Assembly: GCA_964371055.1 (NCBI GenBank)
Contig: CAYJLF010000018.1
Location: forward strand, 78,912 to 142,911
Source: CAYJLF01 sp964371055
GTDB lineage: Bacteria > Eisenbacteria > RBG-16-71-46 > CAIMUX01
DNA: 64,000 bases
Direction: 5' to 3'
Within the stretch, counting starts at the first letter, position 1; every line of letters begins with the position of its first letter. Under the pieces are notes generated by a model. That model was not told where the DNA came from. It searched no databases and saw nothing but the letters and a program-made list of their open reading frames with translations. Shown here piece after piece: positions 37,182 to 46,045 of the stretch. The translations under genes and the position numbers were made by a program.

Positions 37182-38393
37182 TCAAACGTAGGCCTGTTCG
37201 CCGTGCAGCGTCTCGTCCAGGCCTATCTGCTCATCCGCCTCGGTCAGGCGGACCGGCGTGAAGACGTTGATGACCTTCAGCATGATCCAGGTGAAAGCGA
37301 AGCCGTAGGCCGCCGCCCCGAGGGCTGCCACGGTCTGCTTCACGAAGAAGCCGCCGTTGCCTCCGAGCAGGCCGTCGGCGCCGGCGGTGTTCACGGCCCG
37401 GGTGGCGAACACGCCCAGCAGGATCGTTCCCAGGACGCCGCCCACGCCGTGCACACCCCAGACATCGAGGGCGTCATCCCAGCCCAGGCGGTTCTTCAGT
37501 GCGACGGCGAAGTAGCAGACCACCCCCGAGACGATCCCGATGATGACGGCGGAGTGGATTGTGACGTAGCCGGCGCAGGGCGTGATCGTGGCCAGGCCGG
37601 CCACCGCGCCGGTCAGGAGGCCGACGAACTTCGGCTTGCGCTCGATAGACCAGGCCAGCACCAGCCAGACGATGGCCGCGAACGACGCCGCCACATCGGT
37701 GTTGAGGAAAGCCTGCGCGGTCACCCCGTCGACGCGCAGCTCACTTCCCGCATTGAACCCATACCAGCCGAACCAGAGAAGTCCGGTGCCGAGCGCGACC
37801 AGCGGAATGCTGTGCAGCCCGGGATCGGCGATCCGTCGCCGGCCGACAAAGAAGACCGACGCCAGCGCGGCGAACCCGGCGGTCGCATGCACGACGATTC
37901 CGCCCGCGAAATCGAGAACGCCCCACTTCGCCAGCAGCCCTCCGCCCCACACCATGTGGACGAACGGGAAGTAGACGCAGAGGAGCCAGAGCACGAGGAA
38001 GATGAGGTAGGGGCCGAACCGCACGCGGTTGGTGAACGCCCCCGTGATCAGCGCGGGAGTGATGATGGCGAACATCATCTGGTAGGCGCAGAAGACCCAG
38101 AGGGGGATGTTGCTGGTGCCCGAGGCAAAGACGGTGTTGACGTCGATCCCGCGCAGGAAGGCCTGGTCGAGGTTGCCGATCACCCCGCCCTCTCCGCCGC
38201 TGAAGCAGAGGGAGTAGCCACAGATGTACCAGAGGATCGTCGTCACTCCCATGGAGACGAAGCTCTGAATCATGATCGCGAGCACGTTCTTTCGGCCGAC
38301 GAGTCCCCCGTAGAAAAACGCCAGCCCCGGTGTCATCAGCATGACCAGGCTGGTGGCGAGCAGCATGAACCCCGTGTTGCCGGTGTCGAACAT
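37182..38393 (-). CDS. amt: Ammonium transporter
   Basis: The start ATG 38393 follows GGAGGAGG; the 403-residue product lacks a separate signal peptide, which is common outside Proteobacteria. Eleven membrane helices are expected. Conserved functional residues are in place: D161 and H169 in 'DFAGGIVVHATAG', H315 in 'VWGVHGVGGV' (the twin-His pore), and 'YQMMFAIITPALITGA'. The first helix motif 'TPGLAFFYGGLV' is typical. The C-terminal tail is short. No glnK/glnB gene accompanies it. It sits directly upstream of the porin gene on the same strand. Confidence 0.97.
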   Translation of the reverse strand: MFDTGNTGFMLLATSLVMLMTPGLAFFYGGLVGRKNVLAIMIQSFVSMGVTTILWYICGYSLCFSGGEGGVIGNLDQAFLRGIDVNTVFASGTSNIPLWVFCAYQMMFAIITPALITGAFTNRVRFGPYLIFLVLWLLCVYFPFVHMVWGGGLLAKWGVLDFAGGIVVHATAGFAALASVFFVGRRRIADPGLHSIPLVALGTGLLWFGWYGFNAGSELRVDGVTAQAFLNTDVAASFAAIVWLVLAWSIERKPKFVGLLTGAVAGLATITPCAGYVTIHSAVIIGIVSGVVCYFAVALKNRLGWDDALDVWGVHGVGGVLGTILLGVFATRAVNTAGADGLLGGNGGFFVKQTVAALGAAAYGFAFTWIMLKVINVFTPVRLTEADEQIGLDETLHGEQAYV

Positions 38394-38782
38394 CGACGAA
38401 CCTCCTCCCCTGAACCCTGTCCGCCGCCGGCCCGAGTCTCCGGGGCCCGGCATGATGACCGTGCAGAGGTTTACCTTATCGAGAGGTGCGGTGTCAATTG
38501 TCTCAACCAATGGGGCAAATCTACGCGACGATATTACATCCTGTTCTTTATAGCGTTAGGAGATTTCTGCCACGCCGGACGCCGAGTCTTAGCGTGGCGA
38601 GCGCGAGAGCTTCCGCCTGGGAGTACCTCACGATGAAGAGAAATGTGCCGGTAGATGGGGAGTTTCGACCGCACGGGATCCATGAAGAGAGGGGGGGCAG
38701 GGCGGGAGCGTTGGGGGGCAAGCTCCCGCCCTGGGGGGCCCGAGGCTGTCTGGCAACCTCGGACATACCGCCATCCTGACCG
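38394..38782. other. Intergenic region upstream of amt
   Basis: These 389 bases include an unusually A/T-rich stretch (about 38485-38570), probably the amt control region. TTGACA is present on the minus strand at 38497-38492, but the -10 expected 17 bp on (GTAAAC) is poor. A convincing sigma-54 (GG-N10-GC) site is not found. The part next to cheW (38690-38750) is G-rich and featureless. Confidence 0.4.
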
Positions 38783-39307
38783 CTAGGCGTCGAGCGACGC
38801 GGCGAGCTCTTGAAGATCTCCGTCGCCCAGCACGCGGTCGATATCGAGCAGCAAGCGGACACGTTCCTGCGTCTTGCCGATACCCAGAATGTAATCGACC
38901 CGAACGTCCGCCCCGAAGGTCGGGGCGTCCTCGATCTCCTCACCCGCAATGTCCAGCACCTCAGAGACCTGATCGACGACGATGCCGGTCTGCACCCGGT
39001 TGGCTTCGACCACGATGATGCACGTCTCCGAGGTACGCTCGCTCCGTTCCATGCCGAACTTCTGACGGAGATCCATGATCGGAATGACCTTGCCCCGCAG
39101 GTTGATGACTCCCTGAATGTGCTCCGGGGTCCGCGGGACCGGCGTGACGTCCATCATGCCGATGATCTCCTGGACCTTGAGGATCTCCAGCCCGTACTCC
39201 TCGCCCGCCAGGAAGAAGGTCAGGAACTTCCCGCCGCGCGTGTAGCCGTTCCGGCCGGAGTCCTGGGCGGCCGGTCTTTGAATGGTTTCGGTCGCGAGCC
39301 CGTTCAT
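38783..39307 (-). CDS. cheW: CheW chemotaxis coupling protein
   Basis: ATG 39307 (AAAGGA upstream) gives 174 residues. The CheW/SH3-like double barrel is evident: 'KFLTFFLAGEEYGLEILKVQ', 'VPRTPEHIQGVINLRGKVIP', 'MDLRQKFGM', 'CIIVVEANRVQTGIVVDQVSEVL' and 'DYILGIGK'. It links chemoreceptors to the CheA kinase. It lies 76 bp downstream of a very large chemoreceptor gene on the same strand, so the two are probably cotranscribed. CheA, CheB and CheR are not in the window. Confidence 0.97.
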   Translation of the reverse strand: MNGLATETIQRPAAQDSGRNGYTRGGKFLTFFLAGEEYGLEILKVQEIIGMMDVTPVPRTPEHIQGVINLRGKVIPIMDLRQKFGMERSERTSETCIIVVEANRVQTGIVVDQVSEVLDIAGEEIEDAPTFGADVRVDYILGIGKTQERVRLLLDIDRVLGDGDLQELAASLDA

Positions 39308-39383
39308 ACACTCGTCCTTTCCCCAAAGCGAACCTGGTACTGGCGGGACGGGCGCCGCCTGCGCCCGCCCCATTCGCCGAGCG

Positions 39384-42300
39384 CTAGAACGCCCGCATGG
39401 CCTCTCGATCTTCACCGTCGCCCAGGTTCTTCTCTTCCGCGGTGCGCTTCGAATTTCCGCCCGCGCCATAGCCCGGCACGACGCGAAGAGAGGCCGAGGA
39501 GACTCCCGCGCCCCCGGCAACCCTTCGCGTCGCATCCAGGCGATTCCCGGCCGAGCCCGGCCGAGCCGCGCCCGGGAGGATCCCGCTTCCGCCGGAGAGC
39601 CGGAAACGCGTCACCATGCTCCGGAGTTCCTCGGCCTGTCCGGACAGTTCCTCGGCCATGGAGGCGGATTCCTCGGAGTTCGCCGCCTGGCTCTGGGTCA
39701 CCTGGCTCATCTGATCGACGGCCGAAGTCACCTGATCGATCCCGATCGCCTGCTGGTCGCTGGCGCTGGCGATCTCACCCATGACGACGCCGACGCGGTT
39801 CGCCTGCTCGTTGATCTCCTGCAGCTTGGTCAGCACCTCGCCGTTCAGCGCGACGCCATTCTCCGCGTTCTGCACCGACTCCTCGATCAGATTCGCGGTC
39901 GTCTTCGCCGCTTCCGCCGAACGCATCGCCAGGTTCCGGACCTCCTCCGCCACGACGGCGAATCCCTTGCCGGCATCCCCGGCCCGGGCCGCCTCCACCG
40001 CCGCGTTCAGCGCCAGCAGATTCGTCTGGAAGGCGATCTCGTCGATCGTTTTCACGATCTTGGCCGTGGCGTCGGAGCTCGCCTTGATCCGGTCGATCGC
40101 CGCGCTCATCCGCCCCATGCTCTCCAGGCCCTGGTTGGCGCTGCCGCGCGCGCCCTCGGCCAGGGTCCGCGCCTCCTTGGCGTTGCCGGCGTTCTGTCGC
40201 GTCTGGGAAGTCACCTCCTGCAGGCTGCTGCCGATCTCCTCGATCGAGCTGGCCTGTTCGCTGGCGCCTTGCGCCAGGGACTGGCTCCCCGAACCGATCT
40301 GCCCCGAGGCCGCGGCCACCTGCTCGACGGCCAGGGAGACCTGCTGCAAAGCCTCGTCCAGATTCCCCACCGCCGCGTTCAGCGACTCCTTGATCTTCGC
40401 GTGATCCCCGCGGTAGTCGCCCGTCACCCGCGCCGACAGGTCGCGGTTCGCCACCTCCTCCAGCACCCGGGCCGCTTCGTTGACCGGGTCGATCACCGCG
40501 TCCAGCGTCTGGTTCACTCCCTCCACGATCTTTCGGAAGTCGCCCTGGTGCTTCGTCGCGTCCGCCCGGGTCGAAAGACGCCCACCGACCGCGGCCTGGA
40601 CCAGCTCGTTGGTGTCCGCGATCAGGGCCTTCAGGTTCGTCCGCACCTGTTCGATCGTCTCGTTGATGAACGCCTTCTTCCCGGGGAACTTCTCCAGCGG
40701 CGCCTCGAAGTTGCCGCGCCCGAACTCGCCCACGCACGCCATCGCCTTCTTCTTGACCGCGATGTGGCCGCTCACCATCTGGTTCACCCCGGCCGCCATC
40801 TCCCGATACGCGCCCTGGAACCGGTTCGCGTCGATCGCCACGTCGATCTCGCCCAGATCGTGCTGCCGGGACATCTCCTTCATCTCCACGATCAGGCCGT
40901 CGAGGGCGTCGATGCAGAGGTTCAGGTTGTTCTTGATCTCGTTGAAGTCGCCGTTGTAGCTGTCGGTGATCTTCGCCGGAATGTCACCCTTGCTGATGCG
41001 GTCCACATAGGTCGCCGCCACGTTCAGTGGGCCGATGACCGCGTCGAGCGTATCGTTGACGCCCTGAACGATGTTCCGGTACTCACCCTGATGCCGGGTA
41101 GCGTCCGCCCGGGTGGCCAGCTTACCGGCCACGGCCGCCTGGCTGAGCGTCTTCGCATCCGTCACGAGCACCCGGATCGCGTCACGACACTGTGACACCG
41201 CAGCCGCCAGCGCCTCGAAGGTGGTCCGGAGCTGACTCGTGTCGCTGTCTCCGGTCCCCACGATCAGAGAGAAGTCGAGCTGCCCATCCGCCAGGCTGGT
41301 CATGGCTGCCGCCAGGCGCTCGGTCTCCGCCGTCTGGTACGCTGCCTGCTTCTCGGCCGTGCGCGCCGCCCGCTTGACCGCGGTCTGGTCGGTGATCACC
41401 TCCAGAGCCGCGGCAACCAAACCACTCTCGTCCCGGATCGGCACCCCCGCATAGTCGATCTCAAAGCGCCCCGCCTGGGGCGAAGCGACCGTCTCTCCCT
41501 TCACCTCCCGGTTCTCCTGCATGCATCGGCCGGTCGCGCAGTCCGGTGTGCGACACACCGGGGTCTTGAAGAGGTCATAGCATCGCGTGCCCAGGAGTTG
41601 CTGGGGGGGCATTCCCGTCAATCCCGCCGCCGCGCGGTTGATGTAGCGGATGCCAAACTCGCGATCGACGACGAAGGCCGGAGACGGCATCGCGTCGAGC
41701 AGTCCGACCAACGCGTCGATCGTGCGGTTCACGCCGTCGACGATCCGGCGGAAGTCTCCCTGGTGGTGCGAGGCGTCCGCCCGGGTGGTCAGCTTGCCCG
41801 CCACCGCTGCCTGCGAGAGCGTACCAGCGTCCACCACGAGCGCGTTTACCGCGTCGATGCACGTGTTCAGGTTGTTCTTGATCTCGTTGAAGTCACCCTG
41901 ATACATGTCGGTGATCTTCGCCGGGATGTCGCCCTTGCTGATCCGTTCCACGTACGTCGCCGCCACGTTCAGAGGACCCACGACCGCGTCCAGAGTGTCA
42001 TTTACACCCTGGACGATATCGCGGTAGCCGCCCTGGAACCTGGTGGTGTCGCCCCGGGTCGCGAGCTTGCCGGCGATGGCCGCCTGCGAGAGCATTCCCG
42101 CCTCGGTGACCAGGCCCTGCAGCGAGCCGACTGTGGTCATGAGCGCCGGCGTGATCTCGTCCTGTCCGTCCTTCGGCACGAGTTGCACCGTCAAGTCGCC
42201 CGCGGCGATCTTCTGGATACTCCCGACCATGTTCCGCTGGAGGTCTTCGGCGAAGCCGTCCATCGTCTGCGCCAGCACCCCCACCTCGTCCCGCCGCCGC

Positions 42301-43070
42301 ATCCGTAGCCGCTGGCCGAGATGGCCCAAACTGAGCTCTCGCATCATCTCCACCCCGCACTGGAGCGGACGGCTGATGCTTCGAGACAGCATCGTGCCGA
42401 GCGCCGCGGCCGAGGCGAGGGCCACGAGCGCCACGATCAGGATGATCGACTTGGCCCGGGCGGCGGCCTGGCGGGCGGCCACTCCGGCCGTTTCCGCGAT
42501 CTGGTCGTTGATCTCGGCCAGCCGGGCCAGCTTCGCCGACGCGGCCAGGTAGTCCTGGCGCGCCTCCAGCGAGGCGGCGTAGATCCTGTCGTCCAGAGCC
42601 GTGATCTCCGCGCCGATCGCGGAGTGGCCTGCGTCGGCCAACCCTGCTTTCTCGCCGCTCTGCTTCATCATCGCCAGATGAGCGTTTTTCCAGGCGGCCC
42701 AGACCGGCACGAACTCCTTCCAGACCTGCGCCTCCTCCGTCGACTTGGGCAGTGGTTCGTAGATCGCCCACGCTTGATCCGCCCGCCTCCAGGCGTCTTC
42801 GATGTAGTCGAACTGCGCCTGGCGCACCTTTGGATCGGTGAACATCCTCCGGTTCAGCAGCCCGCGTTCTCCGGCGAGGACAGCATTCTGCGACTCCTGC
42901 AGAACCAACAGCGACCGCACGCCCGATAGTCGTGTTTGAGCGATCTCATCCAAGTGCTTCATCAGAAGGTCGGCGCTCAGATATCCGGTCAACCCGACGA
43001 CGGCCGCCAGGACGGCAACTACCAGAAACCCACCGGTCAGCTTGGGTCCGATCTTCACGTTGTCCAGCAT
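39384..43070 (-). CDS. Very large methyl-accepting chemotaxis protein with repeated HAMP-like modules and a Cys-rich PAS domain
   Basis: The start ATG 43070 follows GGAGGAG; the product is 1228 residues, about twice a typical receptor. Helix 1 is at about 12-32. The periplasmic four-helix-type region (about 33-205) is followed by helix 2 (about 207-227) and HAMP. Then come repeated HAMP-like units: residues 322-408 and 637-723 are near copies ('VQGVNDTLDAV', 'RISKGDIPAKITD', 'GDFNEIKNNLN'), with further partial copies at about 413-455 and 822-862. A PAS domain (about 455-565) holds C497, C506, C511 and C516, a possible metal or FeS site. The signalling domain (about 905-1150) contains 'EIAFQTNLLALNAAVEAARAG' as one conserved hairpin. 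A CheR-docking pentapeptide is not seen. Confidence 0.94.
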   Translation of the reverse strand: MLDNVKIGPKLTGGFLVVAVLAAVVGLTGYLSADLLMKHLDEIAQTRLSGVRSLLVLQESQNAVLAGERGLLNRRMFTDPKVRQAQFDYIEDAWRRADQAWAIYEPLPKSTEEAQVWKEFVPVWAAWKNAHLAMMKQSGEKAGLADAGHSAIGAEITALDDRIYAASLEARQDYLAASAKLARLAEINDQIAETAGVAARQAAARAKSIILIVALVALASAAALGTMLSRSISRPLQCGVEMMRELSLGHLGQRLRMRRRDEVGVLAQTMDGFAEDLQRNMVGSIQKIAAGDLTVQLVPKDGQDEITPALMTTVGSLQGLVTEAGMLSQAAIAGKLATRGDTTRFQGGYRDIVQGVNDTLDAVVGPLNVAATYVERISKGDIPAKITDMYQGDFNEIKNNLNTCIDAVNALVVDAGTLSQAAVAGKLTTRADASHHQGDFRRIVDGVNRTIDALVGLLDAMPSPAFVVDREFGIRYINRAAAGLTGMPPQQLLGTRCYDLFKTPVCRTPDCATGRCMQENREVKGETVASPQAGRFEIDYAGVPIRDESGLVAAALEVITDQTAVKRAARTAEKQAAYQTAETERLAAAMTSLADGQLDFSLIVGTGDSDTSQLRTTFEALAAAVSQCRDAIRVLVTDAKTLSQAAVAGKLATRADATRHQGEYRNIVQGVNDTLDAVIGPLNVAATYVDRISKGDIPAKITDSYNGDFNEIKNNLNLCIDALDGLIVEMKEMSRQHDLGEIDVAIDANRFQGAYREMAAGVNQMVSGHIAVKKKAMACVGEFGRGNFEAPLEKFPGKKAFINETIEQVRTNLKALIADTNELVQAAVGGRLSTRADATKHQGDFRKIVEGVNQTLDAVIDPVNEAARVLEEVANRDLSARVTGDYRGDHAKIKESLNAAVGNLDEALQQVSLAVEQVAAASGQIGSGSQSLAQGASEQASSIEEIGSSLQEVTSQTRQNAGNAKEARTLAEGARGSANQGLESMGRMSAAIDRIKASSDATAKIVKTIDEIAFQTNLLALNAAVEAARAGDAGKGFAVVAEEVRNLAMRSAEAAKTTANLIEESVQNAENGVALNGEVLTKLQEINEQANRVGVVMGEIASASDQQAIGIDQVTSAVDQMSQVTQSQAANSEESASMAEELSGQAEELRSMVTRFRLSGGSGILPGAARPGSAGNRLDATRRVAGGAGVSSASLRVVPGYGAGGNSKRTAEEKNLGDGEDREAMRAF
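40902..41162 (-). repeat. Internal duplicated module in the chemoreceptor gene (copy 2)
   Basis: Encodes residues 637-723, nearly identical to residues 322-408 encoded at 41847-42107. The shared signature is 'SKGDIPAKITD' then 'GDFNEIKNNLN'. The similarity extends to the DNA and suggests recent duplication or gene conversion. Confidence 0.75.
41847..42107 (-). repeat. Internal duplicated module in the chemoreceptor gene (copy 1)
   Basis: Encodes residues 322-408, the partner of the module at 40902-41162. Confidence 0.75.
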
Positions 43071-43656
43071 GAGTACGTTCTCCTCCGCCTTAGGTCTCCC
43101 TACCGCGCAAAAACGAAAAAGACGAAAGCTCAACCACGATCCGCCACTTGGGACCCCTGGTTGTGCCTTCGTCTTGCAGGCCCGAAGCCTGCCCGTCAAG
43201 GCGACTCAGACCGACTTCCTGAGCCTTACGCCGGGCTTTTCGACCTGAGGCGGGGACGGCTTGAGACCTTTTTCGAGAGCCGTCCTCACTTCTCATGAGC
43301 GACACGGACGACCGGACGCCGCGGAAACGGGGAGAATTGTCCCGCTCGCTCGCCATCGATCGAAGTCGGCGTTCGCGGGAGAGCGTCGCTGGCACGCTCA
43401 TTGACGCGGCTGTTGTTCTCCCTGGACCTGGCCGGTTCCTTGGGTCGACGGCGCATCCGCCGGTCAGTGCCGATTCCGCCAGAACCGCGTCGATTCGGGT
43501 TGACGGATCACGGGAACGGACGCAACTTTGTGCGCGATTCCACCTTCGGTCGACCTGGACCGCGTCGGGAGCCGCGTCGGCACCGTCAGAACGGTCCGTC
43601 CGGAGGTCGATCTCAAGGATCGTGTGACTGAGACTGTTAGCAGCGGAGGTGAAGCC
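43071..43656. other. Divergent control region between chemoreceptor and response regulator
   Basis: These 586 bases separate divergently read genes. A small hairpin (CTCAG/CTGAG arms on the minus strand, 43223-43205) lies in the presumed chemoreceptor leader, where an A-rich stretch (about 43105-43125) also occurs. The frames present lack ribosome sites and look non-coding. I see no known riboswitch; the pieces that recall a cyclic-di-GMP aptamer do not align. Confidence 0.4.
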
Positions 43657-44418
43657 ATGCCGATAGCGAAGGTAACTCCCCGGATCCTGCTGGTCGATGA
43701 CGAAGAGTCGTTCAGGGAGGCGACGGCCGAACTGCTGCGCGAGGCGGACTACATCTGCGAGACGGCCGAGGATGCACACGTCGCGGAAGAGCTTCTGCGC
43801 AACTCGGAGTACGACGTCGTCGTCGCGGACATTCTCATGCCCGGCAACGCGCGACTCGAGTTTCTTCGCGCCGTCCATCAACTGAATCGCGGCACCAGTA
43901 TTCTGCTCGTCACCGGGCGCCCGTCGTTGGAGACGGCGTTGGACGCCCTCCATCTGGGAGTCGTGGCCTATCTCGTGAAGCCGTTCGACTGGGACGAGTT
44001 CCTGCGGCATGTTTCCGAGGGGATCAACGCCACCCGCGCGCGGCGGGTGCTTCACCAGGCGCATCAGCGGCTGGGAGACCAGATCAGGGAGCTGGAGCGC
44101 CTCGACGCGGCGTCATCCAGTGAGACGAACCCGGGCTTCCGTCCGCCGCTCGCGTCCTACCTGGAGATCGCCCTCAGCAGCATCGCAACGTCCCTGAGCG
44201 ACCTCCTGCGCGTCGCATCGGCCGCCCAGGACACCTCCCTGGGATCACTCAAGCTCGATCGTCCCGTCTGCCACCTCTTCCACTGCCCCCGGCGCCTGAC
44301 TTTGGAAGCGGCGGTGACCGAGGCCGTCGAGGTTCTCGAGCAGACGAAGCAGTCGTTTCGCTCGCGCGATCTGAGCGAGTTGCGTCATAAGCTGGAGGCA
44401 GTGCTCAAGACGAGTTAG
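43657..44418 (+). CDS. Response regulator with unclassified helical C-terminal domain
   Basis: The start ATG 43657 has GGAGGTGA upstream; the product is 253 residues. An N-terminal receiver has 'LLVDDEES', D58 in 'VVVADILMPGN', Thr in 'LLVTGRPS' and Lys in 'YLVKPFDWDE'. The C-terminal half (about 135-253) is predicted helical ('RARRVLHQAHQRLGDQIREL', 'EAVEVLEQTKQSF') with two Cys in 'RPVCHLFHCPRR'. It shows no helix-turn-helix, GGDEF, HD or other known output motif. It is divergent from the chemoreceptor-cheW unit and may be functionally tied to it. Confidence 0.88.
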   Translation: MPIAKVTPRILLVDDEESFREATAELLREADYICETAEDAHVAEELLRNSEYDVVVADILMPGNARLEFLRAVHQLNRGTSILLVTGRPSLETALDALHLGVVAYLVKPFDWDEFLRHVSEGINATRARRVLHQAHQRLGDQIRELERLDAASSSETNPGFRPPLASYLEIALSSIATSLSDLLRVASAAQDTSLGSLKLDRPVCHLFHCPRRLTLEAAVTEAVEVLEQTKQSFRSRDLSELRHKLEAVLKTS

Positions 44419-44506
44419 AGACCGACGCGTCCGCCATGAAGTGAAGCCCGGACCGTCACTACCACTACCGCACCCGCGCGCTCTCCCGTCGGCCCGGCCC
44501 CGGCTG

Positions 44507-46045
44507 TCACGAAGACGGCGAGATGTTCGACGACTCCTCGTGATGTCCCGCATCGAACGGGCCGCGCGCAATCTCCGGCCGGTACTCCTCGATGTGCGGG
44601 AAGTCGGCCAGGTGGCGGGCCAGGGCCGCCTGGAGAAAGCTGTCGACCCAGCGATAGATGTCGTGGCGCATCACGTTGTCCCGCAGCCGGCGCATGCGTC
44701 GACGCTGCTCGTCGCCCGGCATCCGCACGGCATCGCGGATCGCCGCGGCCGTCGCCTCGACGTCATTGGGATTGACGATCAGCGCCCCGCGGTGCAATTG
44801 CGCGGCGGCCCCGGCGAACTCGCTCAGGATGAGGACTCCGGCCTCCTCGACACTCGCCGCGGCGTACTCCTTCGCCACGAGGTTCATCCCGTCTTTCAAA
44901 GGGGTCACGAGCGCGATCTCGCACGCCCGGTAGTAGGAGAGGAGTTCCTCCCGTGACAGGCTGCGATAGAAGTGGTGGATCGGCACCCACCCGGGATCCG
45001 CGAACTCTCCGTTGATCTGGCCGACCAGACCCTCGATCTCCTCCTTGAGCGCCTGGTACTCGGGAACGCTGGCCCGGCTGGGTACGACGATCTGGAACAT
45101 CGTGACCTGCCCGCGCAGCTCCGGGTAGAGCCTCAGGGCCGTCCGGAACGCCTCCAGGCGCAGCGGGATCCCCTTCGTGTAATCCAGGCGGTCGACGCCG
45201 AGGATCAGCTTCTTGTCTGCGTACTTTTCGTGCAGGTACCACGCCGCTTCGGAGACCTCTCGTTTCTTCGCCCCGCCGGAGAACTCCTCGAAATCGATCC
45301 CGATCGGGAAGCTCCCGATCCGCACCTCGCGCTCGCCGAGCCTGAGGGTCAAGACCTGTCCGCGCCCGGTCGTGCGCAGCTCCGGCCAGAAGTGCGTCAC
45401 GCAGTGCAGGAAGTTCCGGCGGTCCCGCAGGGTCTGGAACCCGACCAGGTCGTACTCGAGAAGCGAACGGACGATCTGGCCCCGCCACGGGAGCTTCATC
45501 AGGATGTCGAGGGGAGGAAACGGCGTGTGGAGGAAGAAGGCCATCTTCTGCCCGATGCCCAGCTCTCGCAACGTCGCGCCCAGCGGGATCAGGTGATAGT
45601 CGTGAACCCAGATGAAGTCGCGCGGCCGGGTGCGCGCCGCGACCAGGCCGGCGTAGAGACGGTTCACCTCGAGGTAGGCGCGCCAGTACGCCGGCACGTA
45701 GTTGCATCGGCTCTGCAGGTCGTGAAAGAGCGGCCAGAGGACTTCGTTGCAGAACCCGCCGTAGAAGAGGCTTTCCTGCTCGGCAGTCAACGGGATGGGA
45801 TGGAGATCATAGCCCGTTTCGACCGACGCCGGGCCGAGCAGGGCGCCCAGGTCGATCGGGGCCGTGGTTCCGGCCCAGCCGACCCACATGCCGCCACGGT
45901 GGCGGAGCACCGGCGCCAACGCGGTGACCAGCCCCCCCGAACCGGGGCGGATCGTCCAGCCTTCCCCGTCGGGCTCGACCACGACCGGCAGGCGATTGCT
46001 CACGGCGACCAAGCGCCGGCGTTCCCGGGACGTGGGATCGTTCAT
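44507..46045 (-). CDS. otsA: Trehalose-6-phosphate synthase (GT20)
   Basis: ATG 46045 overlaps the otsB stop by 4 bp (ATGA), which decides the start; the product is 512 residues. It transfers glucose from a nucleotide sugar to glucose-6-phosphate. GT20 motifs are clear: 'VAVSNRLPVVVE', 'GSGGLVTALAPVL', 'VPAYWRAYLEVNRLYAG', 'IWVHDYHLIPLG', 'FFLHTPFPP', 'LGVDRLDYTKGIP' and 'VTPLKDGMNLVAKEY'. The C-terminus carries a short acidic tail. A glucosylglycerol-phosphate synthase activity cannot be excluded by eye, but the flanking otsB and treT favour trehalose. It is the last gene of the four-gene operon. Confidence 0.94.
   Translation of the reverse strand: MNDPTSRERRRLVAVSNRLPVVVEPDGEGWTIRPGSGGLVTALAPVLRHRGGMWVGWAGTTAPIDLGALLGPASVETGYDLHPIPLTAEQESLFYGGFCNEVLWPLFHDLQSRCNYVPAYWRAYLEVNRLYAGLVAARTRPRDFIWVHDYHLIPLGATLRELGIGQKMAFFLHTPFPPLDILMKLPWRGQIVRSLLEYDLVGFQTLRDRRNFLHCVTHFWPELRTTGRGQVLTLRLGEREVRIGSFPIGIDFEEFSGGAKKREVSEAAWYLHEKYADKKLILGVDRLDYTKGIPLRLEAFRTALRLYPELRGQVTMFQIVVPSRASVPEYQALKEEIEGLVGQINGEFADPGWVPIHHFYRSLSREELLSYYRACEIALVTPLKDGMNLVAKEYAAASVEEAGVLILSEFAGAAAQLHRGALIVNPNDVEATAAAIRDAVRMPGDEQRRRMRRLRDNVMRHDIYRWVDSFLQAALARHLADFPHIEEYRPEIARGPFDAGHHEESSNISPSS

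Noticed and set aside
38469..38497. TTGACA upstream of amt considered as a full promoter
   Set aside because: The -35 is perfect, but the matching -10 (GTAAAC) is poor, so it is noted only in the intergenic description.
39282..41195. A 637-codon open frame opposite the chemoreceptor
   Set aside because: Leucine/arginine-rich shadow of repeated helical coding sequence on the other strand.
43071..43270. Leader of the chemoreceptor gene considered as a cyclic-di-GMP riboswitch
   Set aside because: Only fragments such as GCACAACC and a short hairpin are present. The conserved core and tetraloop receptor pattern cannot be aligned.
43295..43627. A 110-codon frame in the region between chemoreceptor and response regulator
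   Set aside because: No ribosome site, Ser/Arg-rich composition without structure, and it would fill the presumed control region. I treat the interval as non-coding.
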